Positions 1-5,463 of a stretch of DNA of 7,228 nucleotides are shown here, one piece after another; within the stretch, counting starts at the first letter, position 1, and each line of letters opens with the position of its first letter. The DNA comes from Chloroflexota bacterium (GTDB lineage: Bacteria; Chloroflexota; Anaerolineae; Anaerolineales; Villigracilaceae): assembly GCA_021812905.1 (NCBI GenBank), contig JAKAMM010000082.1:1-7228 (forward strand), read 5' to 3'. The notes beneath the pieces are model-generated. The model saw only the letters and a program-made list of their open reading frames with translations, was not told the origin of the DNA and searched no databases. Both the position numbers and the translations under genes were made by a program.

Positions 1-1043
1 TCGCGATAAACATGCAACATCTTATCGAAGAACTTGCGGATGTTTTCGGACTCGGACGGGAATCTCTCGCCCAACTGGTGGACGAATTCATCCGCATCGT
101 GCGGGACCTTGAAGTGGGTCCCGCCAATGAAATATTCCTGCTGGTTGAGCTTCCACTCAATTGCATTTTCAATATCGAGCATGCGCAGAAGACTGCGAAT
201 GCCGCCGCGCTCACCAAGTCCGCTGAAATCGTGGACTCCCGCGTCGAAAATATATTTCCATCTTTCGTTGCCCCTTCGCACGCCGCGCTCCCATGATGTG
301 CAATAGCCGCCCGCGAGAAAATGTTGCTCAAAGACCGCGACCTTGAGTCCGCGTTTGGCGAGCAGGGCCGCGGCGGAGAGTCCGCCAACGCCTGAGCCGA
401 TCACGATGACGTCATGTTCGTTTTCATTGGATGGATGCCCGTTGAATTTCGGCGCGGGCCATTTGTACGGATCCCACTGGTCGAGACGTGCCTGAATACT
501 TTTTCGTGAAGCATAGTTCGGAAAGCGCGACGAGAATACAATTCCCGCCACCACGCCAACATTGGGCAAAATCACTGCGAACCATAATCCCTGCGCGGGG
601 AAGACGAACACAGCCAGCGCGCCGAGCAAGGAATTGAAGATGAAAATCCCGCCCCAAACGCCTGTGATGATTTCGTTGATTTTGATGAAGGCTGGATCGT
701 TCCGGTAGGATTTGTCCCAGTCTTCCTTTGCGTATTGATACGTGAATGGGTTTTTCATCGCCAGCGTGCCGAAAGCCATCAATGCCAGTACGAGGCTGTT
801 GGTAATCGGCCCGTAGATTTTGAGAAACGATGAGCCAAGCTCTAAAGTGATAATCGCATGAATCGCGAAGTATCCCAGTGTGACGATTTCCATTGTTTTG
901 ATGTCACGCCTGACGATGTAACGCCATGCGGCTAATCCCGCCGCGGTGACCAATCCACCGAGGATGGCGATGGTCCAAAGACCAGGCCCTGAAAAACTCC
1001 AATACAGAATCCAGGGGATGAAACCGACGAATACTTGCAACAT
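1..1043 (-). CDS. Membrane domain fused to FAD-dependent phytoene desaturase/retinol saturase-like oxidoreductase (C-terminus missing)
   Basis: 347 residues are visible and the C-terminus lies beyond the window edge. Residues about 1-172 are hydrophobic, with roughly five or six likely membrane segments (about 5-18, 22-40, 51-69, 78-95, 127-149, 152-171). A polar loop at about 96-126 contains NPFTYQYAKEDW. A linker follows (about 175-209), then DVIVIGSGVGGLSAAALLAK (211-230), a Rossmann FAD-binding GxGxxG motif. The ribose-binding Glu is in VFEQH (about 239), followed by AGGYCTSW and FDAGVHDF, an arrangement typical of the CrtI/CrtISO/retinol saturase group (COG1233). No in-frame start separates the halves, so this is one polypeptide. 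I chose the ATG at 1043 because AAAGGAG lies 5 nt upstream. An in-frame ATG at 1061 has no good ribosome site. The oxidoreductase probably acts at the membrane on a lipophilic polyene or lipid; the substrate is unknown. Family call is good, specific function is not determined. Confidence 0.85.
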   Translation of the reverse strand, partial: MLQVFVGFIPWILYWSFSGPGLWTIAILGGLVTAAGLAAWRYIVRRDIKTMEIVTLGYFAIHAIITLELGSSFLKIYGPITNSLVLALMAFGTLAMKNPFTYQYAKEDWDKSYRNDPAFIKINEIITGVWGGIFIFNSLLGALAVFVFPAQGLWFAVILPNVGVVAGIVFSSRFPNYASRKSIQARLDQWDPYKWPAPKFNGHPSNENEHDVIVIGSGVGGLSAAALLAKRGLKVAVFEQHFLAGGYCTSWERGVRRGNERWKYIFDAGVHDFSGLGERGGIRSLLRMLDIENAIEWKLNQQEYFIGGTHFKVPHDADEFVHQLGERFPSESENIRKFFDKMLHVYR

Positions 1044-1063
1044 ATTGTCTCCTTTTTTCATAG

Positions 1064-1092
1064 ACCCTAAAGGTTTCCGAAACCTTTAGGGT
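1064..1092. repeat. Perfect 13-bp inverted repeat upstream of the FAD-fusion gene
   Basis: ACCCTAAAGGTTT (1064-1076) and its exact reverse complement (1080-1092) are separated by CCG. The element begins 21 bp upstream of the start at 1043, so it lies in the promoter or 5' leader. Neither strand has a T-run after the stem, which argues against a simple intrinsic terminator. It could be an operator, an RNA hairpin in the leader or a dispersed palindromic repeat. Only one copy is present in this window. Confidence 0.8.
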
Positions 1093-1255
1093 TTGCGCAA
1101 GGCGCATTGAATATACTCGCCTTGATTCAGGCAGTTTCAAAAATTGGTATTTGTTTGTTGTCTTACTTGAATCTTACGAACAGTTTGTCAGTGACAGCGG
1201 CGGGAACGATACAGCCATTGTCACCATTTCTGGCACAATGCGCGTTCTTGCGCAA
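1093..1255. repeat. Inverted pair of 17/20-bp sequences flanking 126 bp
   Basis: TTGCGCAAGGCGCATTG at 1093-1109 recurs in inverted orientation at 1236-1255. The right copy differs only by a 3-nt insertion between the TTGCGCAAG and GCGCATTG blocks. The left copy abuts the 1064-1092 palindrome and the right copy abuts the 1256-1282 hairpin. Function is unknown. It may be the ends of a small decayed element or a long-range RNA pairing. Confidence 0.5.
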
Positions 1256-1282
1256 GCGGCAAGACCGCTGGTCGTCTGCCGC
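1256..1282 (-). terminator. Candidate hairpin downstream of MDR gene
   Basis: GCGGCAAGAC (1256-1265) can pair with GTCTGCCGC (1274-1282) with one bulged base and an 8-nt loop. It starts about 18 nt after the MDR stop codon. There is no following T-tract, so an intrinsic terminator is only a possibility. It could equally protect the 3' end of the message. Confidence 0.3.
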
Positions 1283-1300
1283 GGCTGGTGGTTGGACAGC

Positions 1301-2302
1301 CTATGTGTTGCAAATCAAGACAATTTTGCCTGTCGCGGAGCCCTTTTCAAGCAATTCGTGGGCATGGGCTGCCTCAACCAATGGCATCTGTTCTGCGATG
1401 ATTGGTTTAACCTTTTTTTGCGCCAAAAGGACGAACAACTTGGATAAATCCTCACGACACCATTCTGGCGTACTGTATTTCGACCGCGTAACGTTGTAAT
1501 TCAATATTCTTTTGCCAGGAATAAGATTTAATAACGAACTCAAGATGGAACCTAACAACATTTTGAACACACCGTCTTCAATGACCGTATGTGCGCCATA
1601 AACAATTAAACGCCCACCCTTACGTAACATCCGATAGGATTGCCAGATGTGAGTTCCTCCGATTGGGTCGAATATAACATCAACGCCGTCACCTGTCATA
1701 GCAAAGACACGCTCCACAAAATCTTCTTTTTTGTAATCAATCGGGGCTCCGCCGAGGCTGGCTATCAATTCGTGTTTGCCACTGGATGCCGTCCCATATA
1801 TTTCCAGTTTAGCCAGTTGGCCCAGCTGGAGTAGCGCAGTCCCGACACCGCCAGCCGCGCTGTGGATTAATACGCGTTCGCCAGGTTTCACACTCGCGGC
1901 CCGATATAGCATTTGGTACGCAACCACATAGTTCATCACAAGACAAACGGCTTGGGCAGGGTCTAGGTCCGAAGGTACTTGCACAAGTTCTGAGGCAGGT
2001 AAACAAATATATTCGGCGTAACCGCCAAAAACTGTTAAAGCGGCCACCATTTGCCCAACCTTAACTGATGAAACATCATCGCCAAGTCTTTCAACTTTGC
2101 CAACGATGTCATACCCCGGAGTGAATGGAGGACGCACTCCCGTGCCTAATCCACTACGCTTTAAGATGTCTCCCCATGCAACGCCTGCCGCAAGTATTTT
2201 TACGCGGACCTCGCCAGGCCGAGGTTCTTGAAGCTCATCCTCTACCACTTGAAGCACCTCCGGGTCTCCATAGTGGGAGATAACAATACGCTTGTATTTC
2301 AT
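1301..2302 (-). CDS. Zinc-independent MDR oxidoreductase, quinone oxidoreductase/VAT1-like
   Basis: 333 residues from the ATG at 2302. The sequence shows the usual medium-chain dehydrogenase/reductase layout: an N-terminal GroES-like domain (PGEVRVKILAAGVAWGD, then PFTPGYDIVGKVERLG) and a Rossmann domain with AAGGVGTALLQLGQLAK (about 149-165). AxxGGVG is the NADPH-binding motif of the zeta-crystallin/QOR branch. DPIGG and KGGRLIVYGAH follow, as in that family. The cysteine ligands of zinc alcohol dehydrogenases are absent. A hydrophobic stretch near residues 248-262 resembles VAT1-like members. Known relatives reduce quinones or enones with NADPH; the substrate here is unknown. The ATG at 2302 has AAGGA upstream at good spacing, while an in-frame ATG at 2320 would add six residues and cannot be excluded. 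It follows the PadR gene by 32 bp, implying one transcript and probable control by PadR. Confidence 0.9.
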   Translation of the reverse strand: MKYKRIVISHYGDPEVLQVVEDELQEPRPGEVRVKILAAGVAWGDILKRSGLGTGVRPPFTPGYDIVGKVERLGDDVSSVKVGQMVAALTVFGGYAEYICLPASELVQVPSDLDPAQAVCLVMNYVVAYQMLYRAASVKPGERVLIHSAAGGVGTALLQLGQLAKLEIYGTASSGKHELIASLGGAPIDYKKEDFVERVFAMTGDGVDVIFDPIGGTHIWQSYRMLRKGGRLIVYGAHTVIEDGVFKMLLGSILSSLLNLIPGKRILNYNVTRSKYSTPEWCREDLSKLFVLLAQKKVKPIIAEQMPLVEAAHAHELLEKGSATGKIVLICNT

Positions 2303-2334
2303 AAGAAAGGTTCCTTCCATTAACGGTGGACCGC

Positions 2335-2904
2335 CTAACTTTGCGGCATTGTCAACGGCGGCAGGTTACGGACCGTCTTTAATGTCTTTTCGTGCCAGGC
2401 CAGTTCGAACTCGTAATAATCAATGCCGTAATCGAGCGTGATCTGCCAGAGTTGGCGTGCTCGCTCGATGCCAACCTGTTTTGCGTTTTCATCAATCGCC
2501 GCCTGTGCCACATTGCGAAGGATTTTCAATCGCTCGCGAATTTCCTTCATGCGGGTTTCAAACAGCGCGGCAATCTCCTCGTTTGAACTGAAATGCGAGA
2601 AGAAAATCTGGATGAGAGCCGCCTCACGGACAGGTTCCAGCGGCAGGGGAGTGACCAGCCAGCGGCGCAGTTCGCCTCTTCCCTCGACTGTAATCTGGTA
2701 CTCCTTCCGATTTGGTTTCCCCTCCTGCGGAATCACCTTCGCCTCTGCCCAGCCTTTCTTCTCCAATCCATCCAACGACTTGTAAATGTGACTCTGTGTA
2801 GCTGACCAGAAGTGCGCCACAGACTGGTCGAAGAATTTTTTCAGATCGTAGCCAGACATGGGTTGGTATTCGAGAAAAGCGAGAATGGCATGTTCGAGCG
2901 GCAT
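2335..2904 (-). CDS. PadR-family transcriptional regulator
   Basis: 189 residues from the ATG at 2904, which has AAAGGAAG just upstream. A TTG at 2919 is in frame but would place the ribosome site inside the gene, so it is not preferred. Residues about 1-85 form the PadR winged helix: PLEHAILAFLEYQPMSGYDLKKFF, then SHIYKSLDGLEKKGWAEAK, then the wing with KPNRKEYQITVEGRGELRRWL. The C-terminal half (about 95-175) is helical and charged, like the Vir_C_2 dimerisation domain of long PadR proteins. Such proteins are usually repressors released by phenolics, drugs or other small hydrophobic molecules. It is first in an operon with the MDR enzyme and divergent from the SRPBCC operon. Palindromes over its own promoter suggest autoregulation. 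Ligand unknown. Confidence 0.92.
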   Translation of the reverse strand: MPLEHAILAFLEYQPMSGYDLKKFFDQSVAHFWSATQSHIYKSLDGLEKKGWAEAKVIPQEGKPNRKEYQITVEGRGELRRWLVTPLPLEPVREAALIQIFFSHFSSNEEIAALFETRMKEIRERLKILRNVAQAAIDENAKQVGIERARQLWQITLDYGIDYYEFELAWHEKTLKTVRNLPPLTMPQS

Positions 2905-2918
2905 AATACTTCCTTTCA

Positions 2919-2946
2919 AGTAATATTACTATATAGATATATTACT
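2919..2946. promoter_or_regulatory. Candidate PadR operator
   Basis: AGTAATATTACT (2919-2930) is a perfect 12-bp palindrome. A further arm ATATTACT (2939-2946) is the inverse of AGTAATAT (2919-2926), giving a 28-bp dyad with CTATATAG in the middle. The dyad covers the -10 region and transcript start expected for the PadR gene. That is the position for an autorepressor. Binding by this PadR protein is inferred. Confidence 0.5.
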
Positions 2947-2967
2947 AGAAAGACTTATGGGTGTCAA
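2939..2967 (-). promoter_or_regulatory. Sigma70-like promoter for PadR-MDR operon
   Basis: On the minus strand TTGACA (2967-2962) is followed after 17 bp by TAATAT (2944-2939). The -35 box is perfect and the -10 box matches at 4 of 6 positions. The expected start lies about 30 nt upstream of the PadR ATG at 2904. Confidence 0.65.
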
Positions 2968-2994
2968 GGGATTCGCCGAATTTCAAACAAACTC

Positions 2995-3022
2995 TTGACA
3001 ATATAATATATACATATATAAT
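2995..3022 (+). promoter_or_regulatory. Consensus sigma70-like promoter for SRPBCC-EVE-MarR operon
   Basis: TTGACA (2995-3000) and TATAAT (3017-3022) are both perfect consensus boxes, 16 bp apart. They sit upstream of the ATG at 3053, leaving a short leader with AAAAAAGGAG before the start. The spacer is a run of alternating A and T with partial dyads, so it could be intrinsically flexible or bound by a repressor. Confidence 0.75.
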
Positions 3023-3052
3023 AAGTGGATATATCAAAAAAGGAGAAAATTT

Positions 3053-3472
3053 ATGTGGACTGCTGAACATACGATTGTGACCAACGTTTCCAAGGAATCC
3101 ATTTGGAAGGTTTGGGCAGATGTGGAAAATTGGCCGAAGTGGGATAAGGGAATTGAATGGTGTCGCATGGATGGTGAGTTTAAAGCTGGAACAGCCTATA
3201 CACTCAAACCGATGGGTGGCCCCGAGGCGAAAGCAATGATTATGGATTGCCAGCCTTTGAAACGATTTGCCGACATTACGAAACCTCCGTTGGCGAAAAT
3301 GGAATTTATCCACGAGTTGGCTGAGAAGGCGGATGGTTTGCATGTGACTCATCGCGTGATTATTTCGGGGCCGTTGAGCTTTCTCTTCGCGCAGGTAATC
3401 GGGAAGGATACGGCCAGGGACTTGCCCGAAACAATGGGAAATCTTTTACACGTGGCGAAGGAGCTGGCATGA
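3053..3472 (+). CDS. SRPBCC (START/polyketide-cyclase-like) family protein
   Basis: 139 residues, a normal length for the single-domain SRPBCC fold. It starts with EHTIVTNVSKESIWKVWADVENWPKWDKGIEW, the beta strand, helix and W-x-x-W turn that typify polyketide_cyc2/START-like proteins. Strands follow in alternating hydrophobic pattern (GTAYTLKPMGG, KMEFIHELA, GLHVTHRVIISGPL), and a long C-terminal helix (about 122-138) closes the cavity. Family members bind or transform hydrophobic ligands in a deep pocket, or act as lipid carriers; no catalytic residue can be named here. No signal peptide is visible, so it is probably cytoplasmic. A strong AAGGAG precedes the ATG. The stop overlaps the next ATG (ATGA at 3469-3472), indicating translational coupling with the EVE gene. 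Confidence 0.85.
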   Translation: MWTAEHTIVTNVSKESIWKVWADVENWPKWDKGIEWCRMDGEFKAGTAYTLKPMGGPEAKAMIMDCQPLKRFADITKPPLAKMEFIHELAEKADGLHVTHRVIISGPLSFLFAQVIGKDTARDLPETMGNLLHVAKELA

Positions 3473-3909
3473 GCGAAGTTCGTTATTGGGTGATCGTTGC
3501 TTCCAAAGATCACGTACAAAATGGCATGCGTAATGGAATCGCGCAGGCCAACCATGGAAAAGCTGCGCCGCTTAAACGGATGAAAGTGGGGGATGGAGTT
3601 CTATACTATTCGCCAAAAATTGAGTTTAGCGGCAACGAAAAGTTACAAGCCTTTACAGCCATTGGCAAAGTTGCGGGTGATACAATCTATCCATTCGATA
3701 TGGGCGGTGGATTTATTCCACACCGCCGCGATGTGGAATATTTCGATTGCGTCGAAACGCCAATCCAGCCGCTCATCCCCACCCTGACCTTTATCAAGGA
3801 CAAGCAGATTTGGGGCTATCTCTTTCGTTTTGGATTCCTTGAAATCCCCAAAGTGGACTTTGACCTGATTGCCGGTCGAATGTTGCCAGAAAAGGTGATG
3901 GATGCCTGA
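3469..3909 (+). CDS. EVE domain (PUA-like, UPF0310-type) protein
   Basis: 146 residues that are essentially one EVE domain. The hallmark N-terminus is RYWVIVASKDHVQNGMRNGIAQANHGK (about 5-31), with L-x-R-x-x-x-GD-x-VLYYSPK (about 35-50) after it. AFTAIGKVAGDTIY, FIPHRRDVEYFD and a C-terminal WGYLFRFGFLEIPKVDFDLI complete the barrel. EVE domains are related to PUA and YTH folds and are proposed to bind modified nucleotides in DNA or RNA. Some sit in restriction or stress loci. In this gene it stands alone between a ligand-binding protein and a regulator. It overlaps the upstream stop by 4 nt and the downstream MarR start by 8 nt. The biological role here is unknown. Confidence 0.88.
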   Translation: MSEVRYWVIVASKDHVQNGMRNGIAQANHGKAAPLKRMKVGDGVLYYSPKIEFSGNEKLQAFTAIGKVAGDTIYPFDMGGGFIPHRRDVEYFDCVETPIQPLIPTLTFIKDKQIWGYLFRFGFLEIPKVDFDLIAGRMLPEKVMDA

Positions 3910-4375
3910 TAACAAGGATTTATTTCAAGTCGAGAGCCCGGAGGAAAGTCCGGGTTTCTTGCTTTGGCAGGTTTCAAGTCTGTGGCAAAGACAAATCAAC
4001 GCGGGGTTGAGACGGTTCGATTTGACTCACGCGCAATTTGTCCTGCTTGCTTCGTTGGCATGGCTCGTCAGCGATAATAAACCGATCACTCAGGTTGAAC
4101 TGGCCTCTCACGCGAAAATGGATGTAATGATGGCTTCCAATGTTTTGCGTACTTTGGAAGATAAAGGATTGATTCTCAGGAATCCTCATCCCACCGATAC
4201 GCGGGCAAAATCGCTCGCCATCACAGACAAGGGACGCGCATTAGCTGGGGAGGTTGTCCGCGTGGTTGAAAATATTGACCGCGAATTTTTCAGCAAGTTG
4301 GGCGCAGGTGCGTCGAATTTCAATCGCCAGTTACTCGCCTTGGTCTCGGCAAATATCAACAATCCCACATCATGA
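3902..4375 (+). CDS. MarR-family transcriptional regulator
   Basis: 157 residues, usual for the family. An N-terminal dimerisation helix with LLWQVSSLWQRQINAGLRRFDLTHAQFVLLASLAWL (about 20-55) leads into the winged helix. This has TQVELASHAKMDVMMASNVLRTLEDKGLI (about 63-91) as helix-turn-helix and RNPHPTDTRAKSLAITDKG (about 93-111) as wing, where the DxR wing motif appears as DTR. A C-terminal helix returns to the dimer interface. MarR proteins generally repress operons of efflux or detoxification until a phenolic or oxidant is bound. Its ATG lies 8 nt before the EVE stop, so it is translationally coupled and third in the operon. It probably controls this operon and possibly the divergent one. 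Its 3' end is 8 bp from the convergent fabL stop. Confidence 0.92.
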   Translation: MPDNKDLFQVESPEESPGFLLWQVSSLWQRQINAGLRRFDLTHAQFVLLASLAWLVSDNKPITQVELASHAKMDVMMASNVLRTLEDKGLILRNPHPTDTRAKSLAITDKGRALAGEVVRVVENIDREFFSKLGAGASNFNRQLLALVSANINNPTS

Positions 4376-4383
4376 TTTAAACT

Positions 4384-5160
4384 TTACTTCGGTATCGGTA
4401 ACGTATATCCCCCATCCACCACAATCGTCTGCCCTATTATCATCGAAGCGGCTGGAGTGCATAAAAACGCCACAACGCCCGCCACATCCTGCGGCGAGAC
4501 CAATTTTTCGGCTGGATCCTGCTCGATAAATTTCTGCAAAATATTTTCCTTGCTTTCCATCCCGGAAAAATGATCCAGCGCCTCGGTCTCGACCACACCC
4601 GGTGATACCGCATTGATGATAATATTTTTGCTGACGAGTTCCACGCCCAAATATCGCGTCAGAGATTCCAACGCGGCTTTGCTCGCGCCGACCACAACGT
4701 AATCGGGTAGGACGCGTGTCGCACCCGCGCTTGAAATGCTGACGATGTATCCGCCGCCGCGTTTCTCCATCAACGGGGCAGCGCGCTGCGCGGAAAAAAG
4801 CAAAGCGCGCGCGTTGATGTTCATGGTCCACTCCCAGCCTTTTGGTTTTTGTTCCATGGCGGGACGGTTGTATCCCGACGCGGCATTGTGGACGAGAATA
4901 TCCAGCCCACCGAATTCTTTTTCCACTTGGTCGAACAGACGATTTAAATCATCCATATCGCCAACATCTGCCTTGACGATCAATGCGCGCCGGCCAAGTT
5001 TTTCGATCTCTCGCGCGGTTTCTTCGGCAGGTTCGCGGTTGCGAAAATAATTGACGATCACGTCCGCGCCGTTCTCCGCAAAATGGATAGCAATGGCTTT
5101 TCCAATTCCACGGCCGGAGCCGGTGACGAGGGCGATTTTGTTTTGAAAAGCTGAGTTCAT
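4384..5160 (-). CDS. fabL: FabL-like enoyl-[acyl-carrier-protein] reductase (SDR family)
   Basis: 258 residues. The Rossmann motif TGSGRGIG is at 13-20, NAASG at 92-96, the active-site Ser region SISSAG at 141-146 and the C-terminal GQTIVVDGG at 243-251. The catalytic pair is Y154 and K161, a Y-x6-K spacing. Ordinary SDRs such as FabG have Y-x3-K, while enoyl-ACP reductases have Y-x6-K. Stretches such as [24 protein letters not shown] and [19 protein letters not shown] closely resemble my memory of Bacillus FabL (enoyl-ACP reductase III). Known FabL uses NADPH for the last reduction step of fatty-acid elongation in the cytoplasm. An Arg in VNYFRNRE (about 40-42) after strand 2 agrees with NADPH use. 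A carbonyl or drug-reducing role is the alternative. The ribosome site is weak (GGCGG). It is the last gene of the minus-strand run and convergent with the MarR gene. Confidence 0.8.
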   Translation of the reverse strand: MNSAFQNKIALVTGSGRGIGKAIAIHFAENGADVIVNYFRNREPAEETAREIEKLGRRALIVKADVGDMDDLNRLFDQVEKEFGGLDILVHNAASGYNRPAMEQKPKGWEWTMNINARALLFSAQRAAPLMEKRGGGYIVSISSAGATRVLPDYVVVGASKAALESLTRYLGVELVSKNIIINAVSPGVVETEALDHFSGMESKENILQKFIEQDPAEKLVSPQDVAGVVAFLCTPAASMIIGQTIVVDGGYTLPIPK

Positions 5161-5179
5161 GATGCCGCCAATTTAAATG

Positions 5180-5246
5180 GGACGCGGATGAACGCTGATG
5201 TACGCGGAAAAGAAAAAATCCGTGTTTTCCGCGTTTATTCGTGTCC
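5180..5246. repeat. Palindromic intergenic element
   Basis: A perfect inner inverted repeat, ACGCGGAAAA (5202-5211) and TTTTCCGCGT (5225-5234), has a 13-nt loop. It lies within a longer imperfect one whose ends are GGAC (5180-5183) and GTCC (5243-5246), with GCGGATGAACGC opposed to GCGTTTATTCGT. It fills most of the spacer between the zinc-ribbon gene and fabL. The style is that of a dispersed genomic palindrome, but no second full copy is in this window. It might also form a 3' hairpin for the zinc-ribbon transcript; no T-tract follows. Confidence 0.65.
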
Positions 5247-5253
5247 AAAAAAA

Positions 5254-5463
5254 TCAATCAAAATAAATATTCAAATCCGAGCAATCAAACCGGTTCCCGC
5301 AATTGGGACAGGTAACCTTGCAATTCTTCTCGCGCATCTCGCATCCGCAGCGGTCGCAAATGAAAACATGCTTTTTGTTGACAGCTTGAACACCTTCAAC
5401 CCTTAAACCTTCCAACGTTTCAACTGTATTTGATGGGTTTGAAGAGGGCGGGATCGAATTCAT
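5254..5463 (-). CDS. Small zinc-ribbon protein
   Basis: 69 residues from the ATG at 5463, which has AAAGGAG 7 nt upstream. Residues 33-69 form the ribbon VFICDRCGCEMREKNCKVTCPNCGNRFDCSD. It has seven cysteines, with C36-x2-C39 and C52-x2-C55 the likely zinc ligands and C41, C48 and C61 extra. Zinc ribbons of this size bind nucleic acid or protein partners, or serve as metal sites; the role here is unknown. Residues about 14-28 are encoded by an 8-bp tandem repeat and look like low-complexity filler. The first 44 nt overlap the end of the DUF309 gene in another frame. The ribbon could instead start at a TTG near 5406, but that has no ribosome site. The ribbon itself is well supported; the start is less sure. 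Confidence 0.7.
   Translation of the reverse strand: MNSIPPSSNPSNTVETLEGLRVEGVQAVNKKHVFICDRCGCEMREKNCKVTCPNCGNRFDCSDLNIYFD
5385..5424. repeat. Degenerate 8-bp tandem repeat
   Basis: Consecutive octamers read CCTTCAAC (5393-5400), CCTTAAAC (5401-5408), CTTCCAAC (5409-5416) and GTTTCAAC (5417-5424). A shifted partial unit, CTTGAACA, precedes them (5385-5392). The consensus is CCTTCAAC. The tract begins at the DUF309 stop codon (5420-5422) and continues into the frame of the zinc-ribbon gene. Confidence 0.65.

Larger units (their letters stand above)
1044..1300. other. Structured spacer between MDR and FAD-fusion genes
   Basis: No convincing gene is seen on either strand. The minus-strand frames are short and compositionally unremarkable. 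Plus-strand open frames here run on into the antisense of the MDR gene. The spacer holds the perfect inverted repeat at 1064-1092, a near-identical inverted pair (1093-1109 and 1236-1255) and a GC-rich hairpin (1256-1282). Confidence 0.6.

Noticed and set aside
12..306. Two plus-strand open frames at the left edge
   Set aside because: They are antisense to the FAD-binding domain, whose motifs fix the coding strand.
424..657. Short minus-strand frame in the region of the membrane domain
   Set aside because: It is out of frame with the fusion protein, which is continuous here and explains the region.
1064..1092. Intrinsic terminator at the perfect palindrome
   Set aside because: No T-run follows the stem on either strand, and it lies directly before a start codon.
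1107..1499. Plus-strand open frame of 130 codons in and beyond the spacer
   Set aside because: More than half of it is antisense to the clear MDR gene, it has no ribosome site and its product resembles no family. The same applies to the shorter frame at 1151-1447.
2392..2805. Several plus-strand frames opposite the PadR gene
   Set aside because: The PadR winged-helix sequence on the minus strand is unmistakable. These frames have no motifs and no start signals.
2945..3352. Minus-strand frame of 135 codons across the promoter region and SRPBCC gene
   Set aside because: It runs through a consensus promoter and is antisense to a recognised fold; it has no ribosome site.
4370..4831. Minus-strand frame of 153 codons overlapping fabL
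   Set aside because: It is a shifted frame within fabL rich in Arg and Cys, the composition expected of an out-of-frame reading.
5385..5424. CRISPR-like repeats
   Set aside because: Units are only 8 bp and contiguous with no spacers, so this is a simple tandem repeat.
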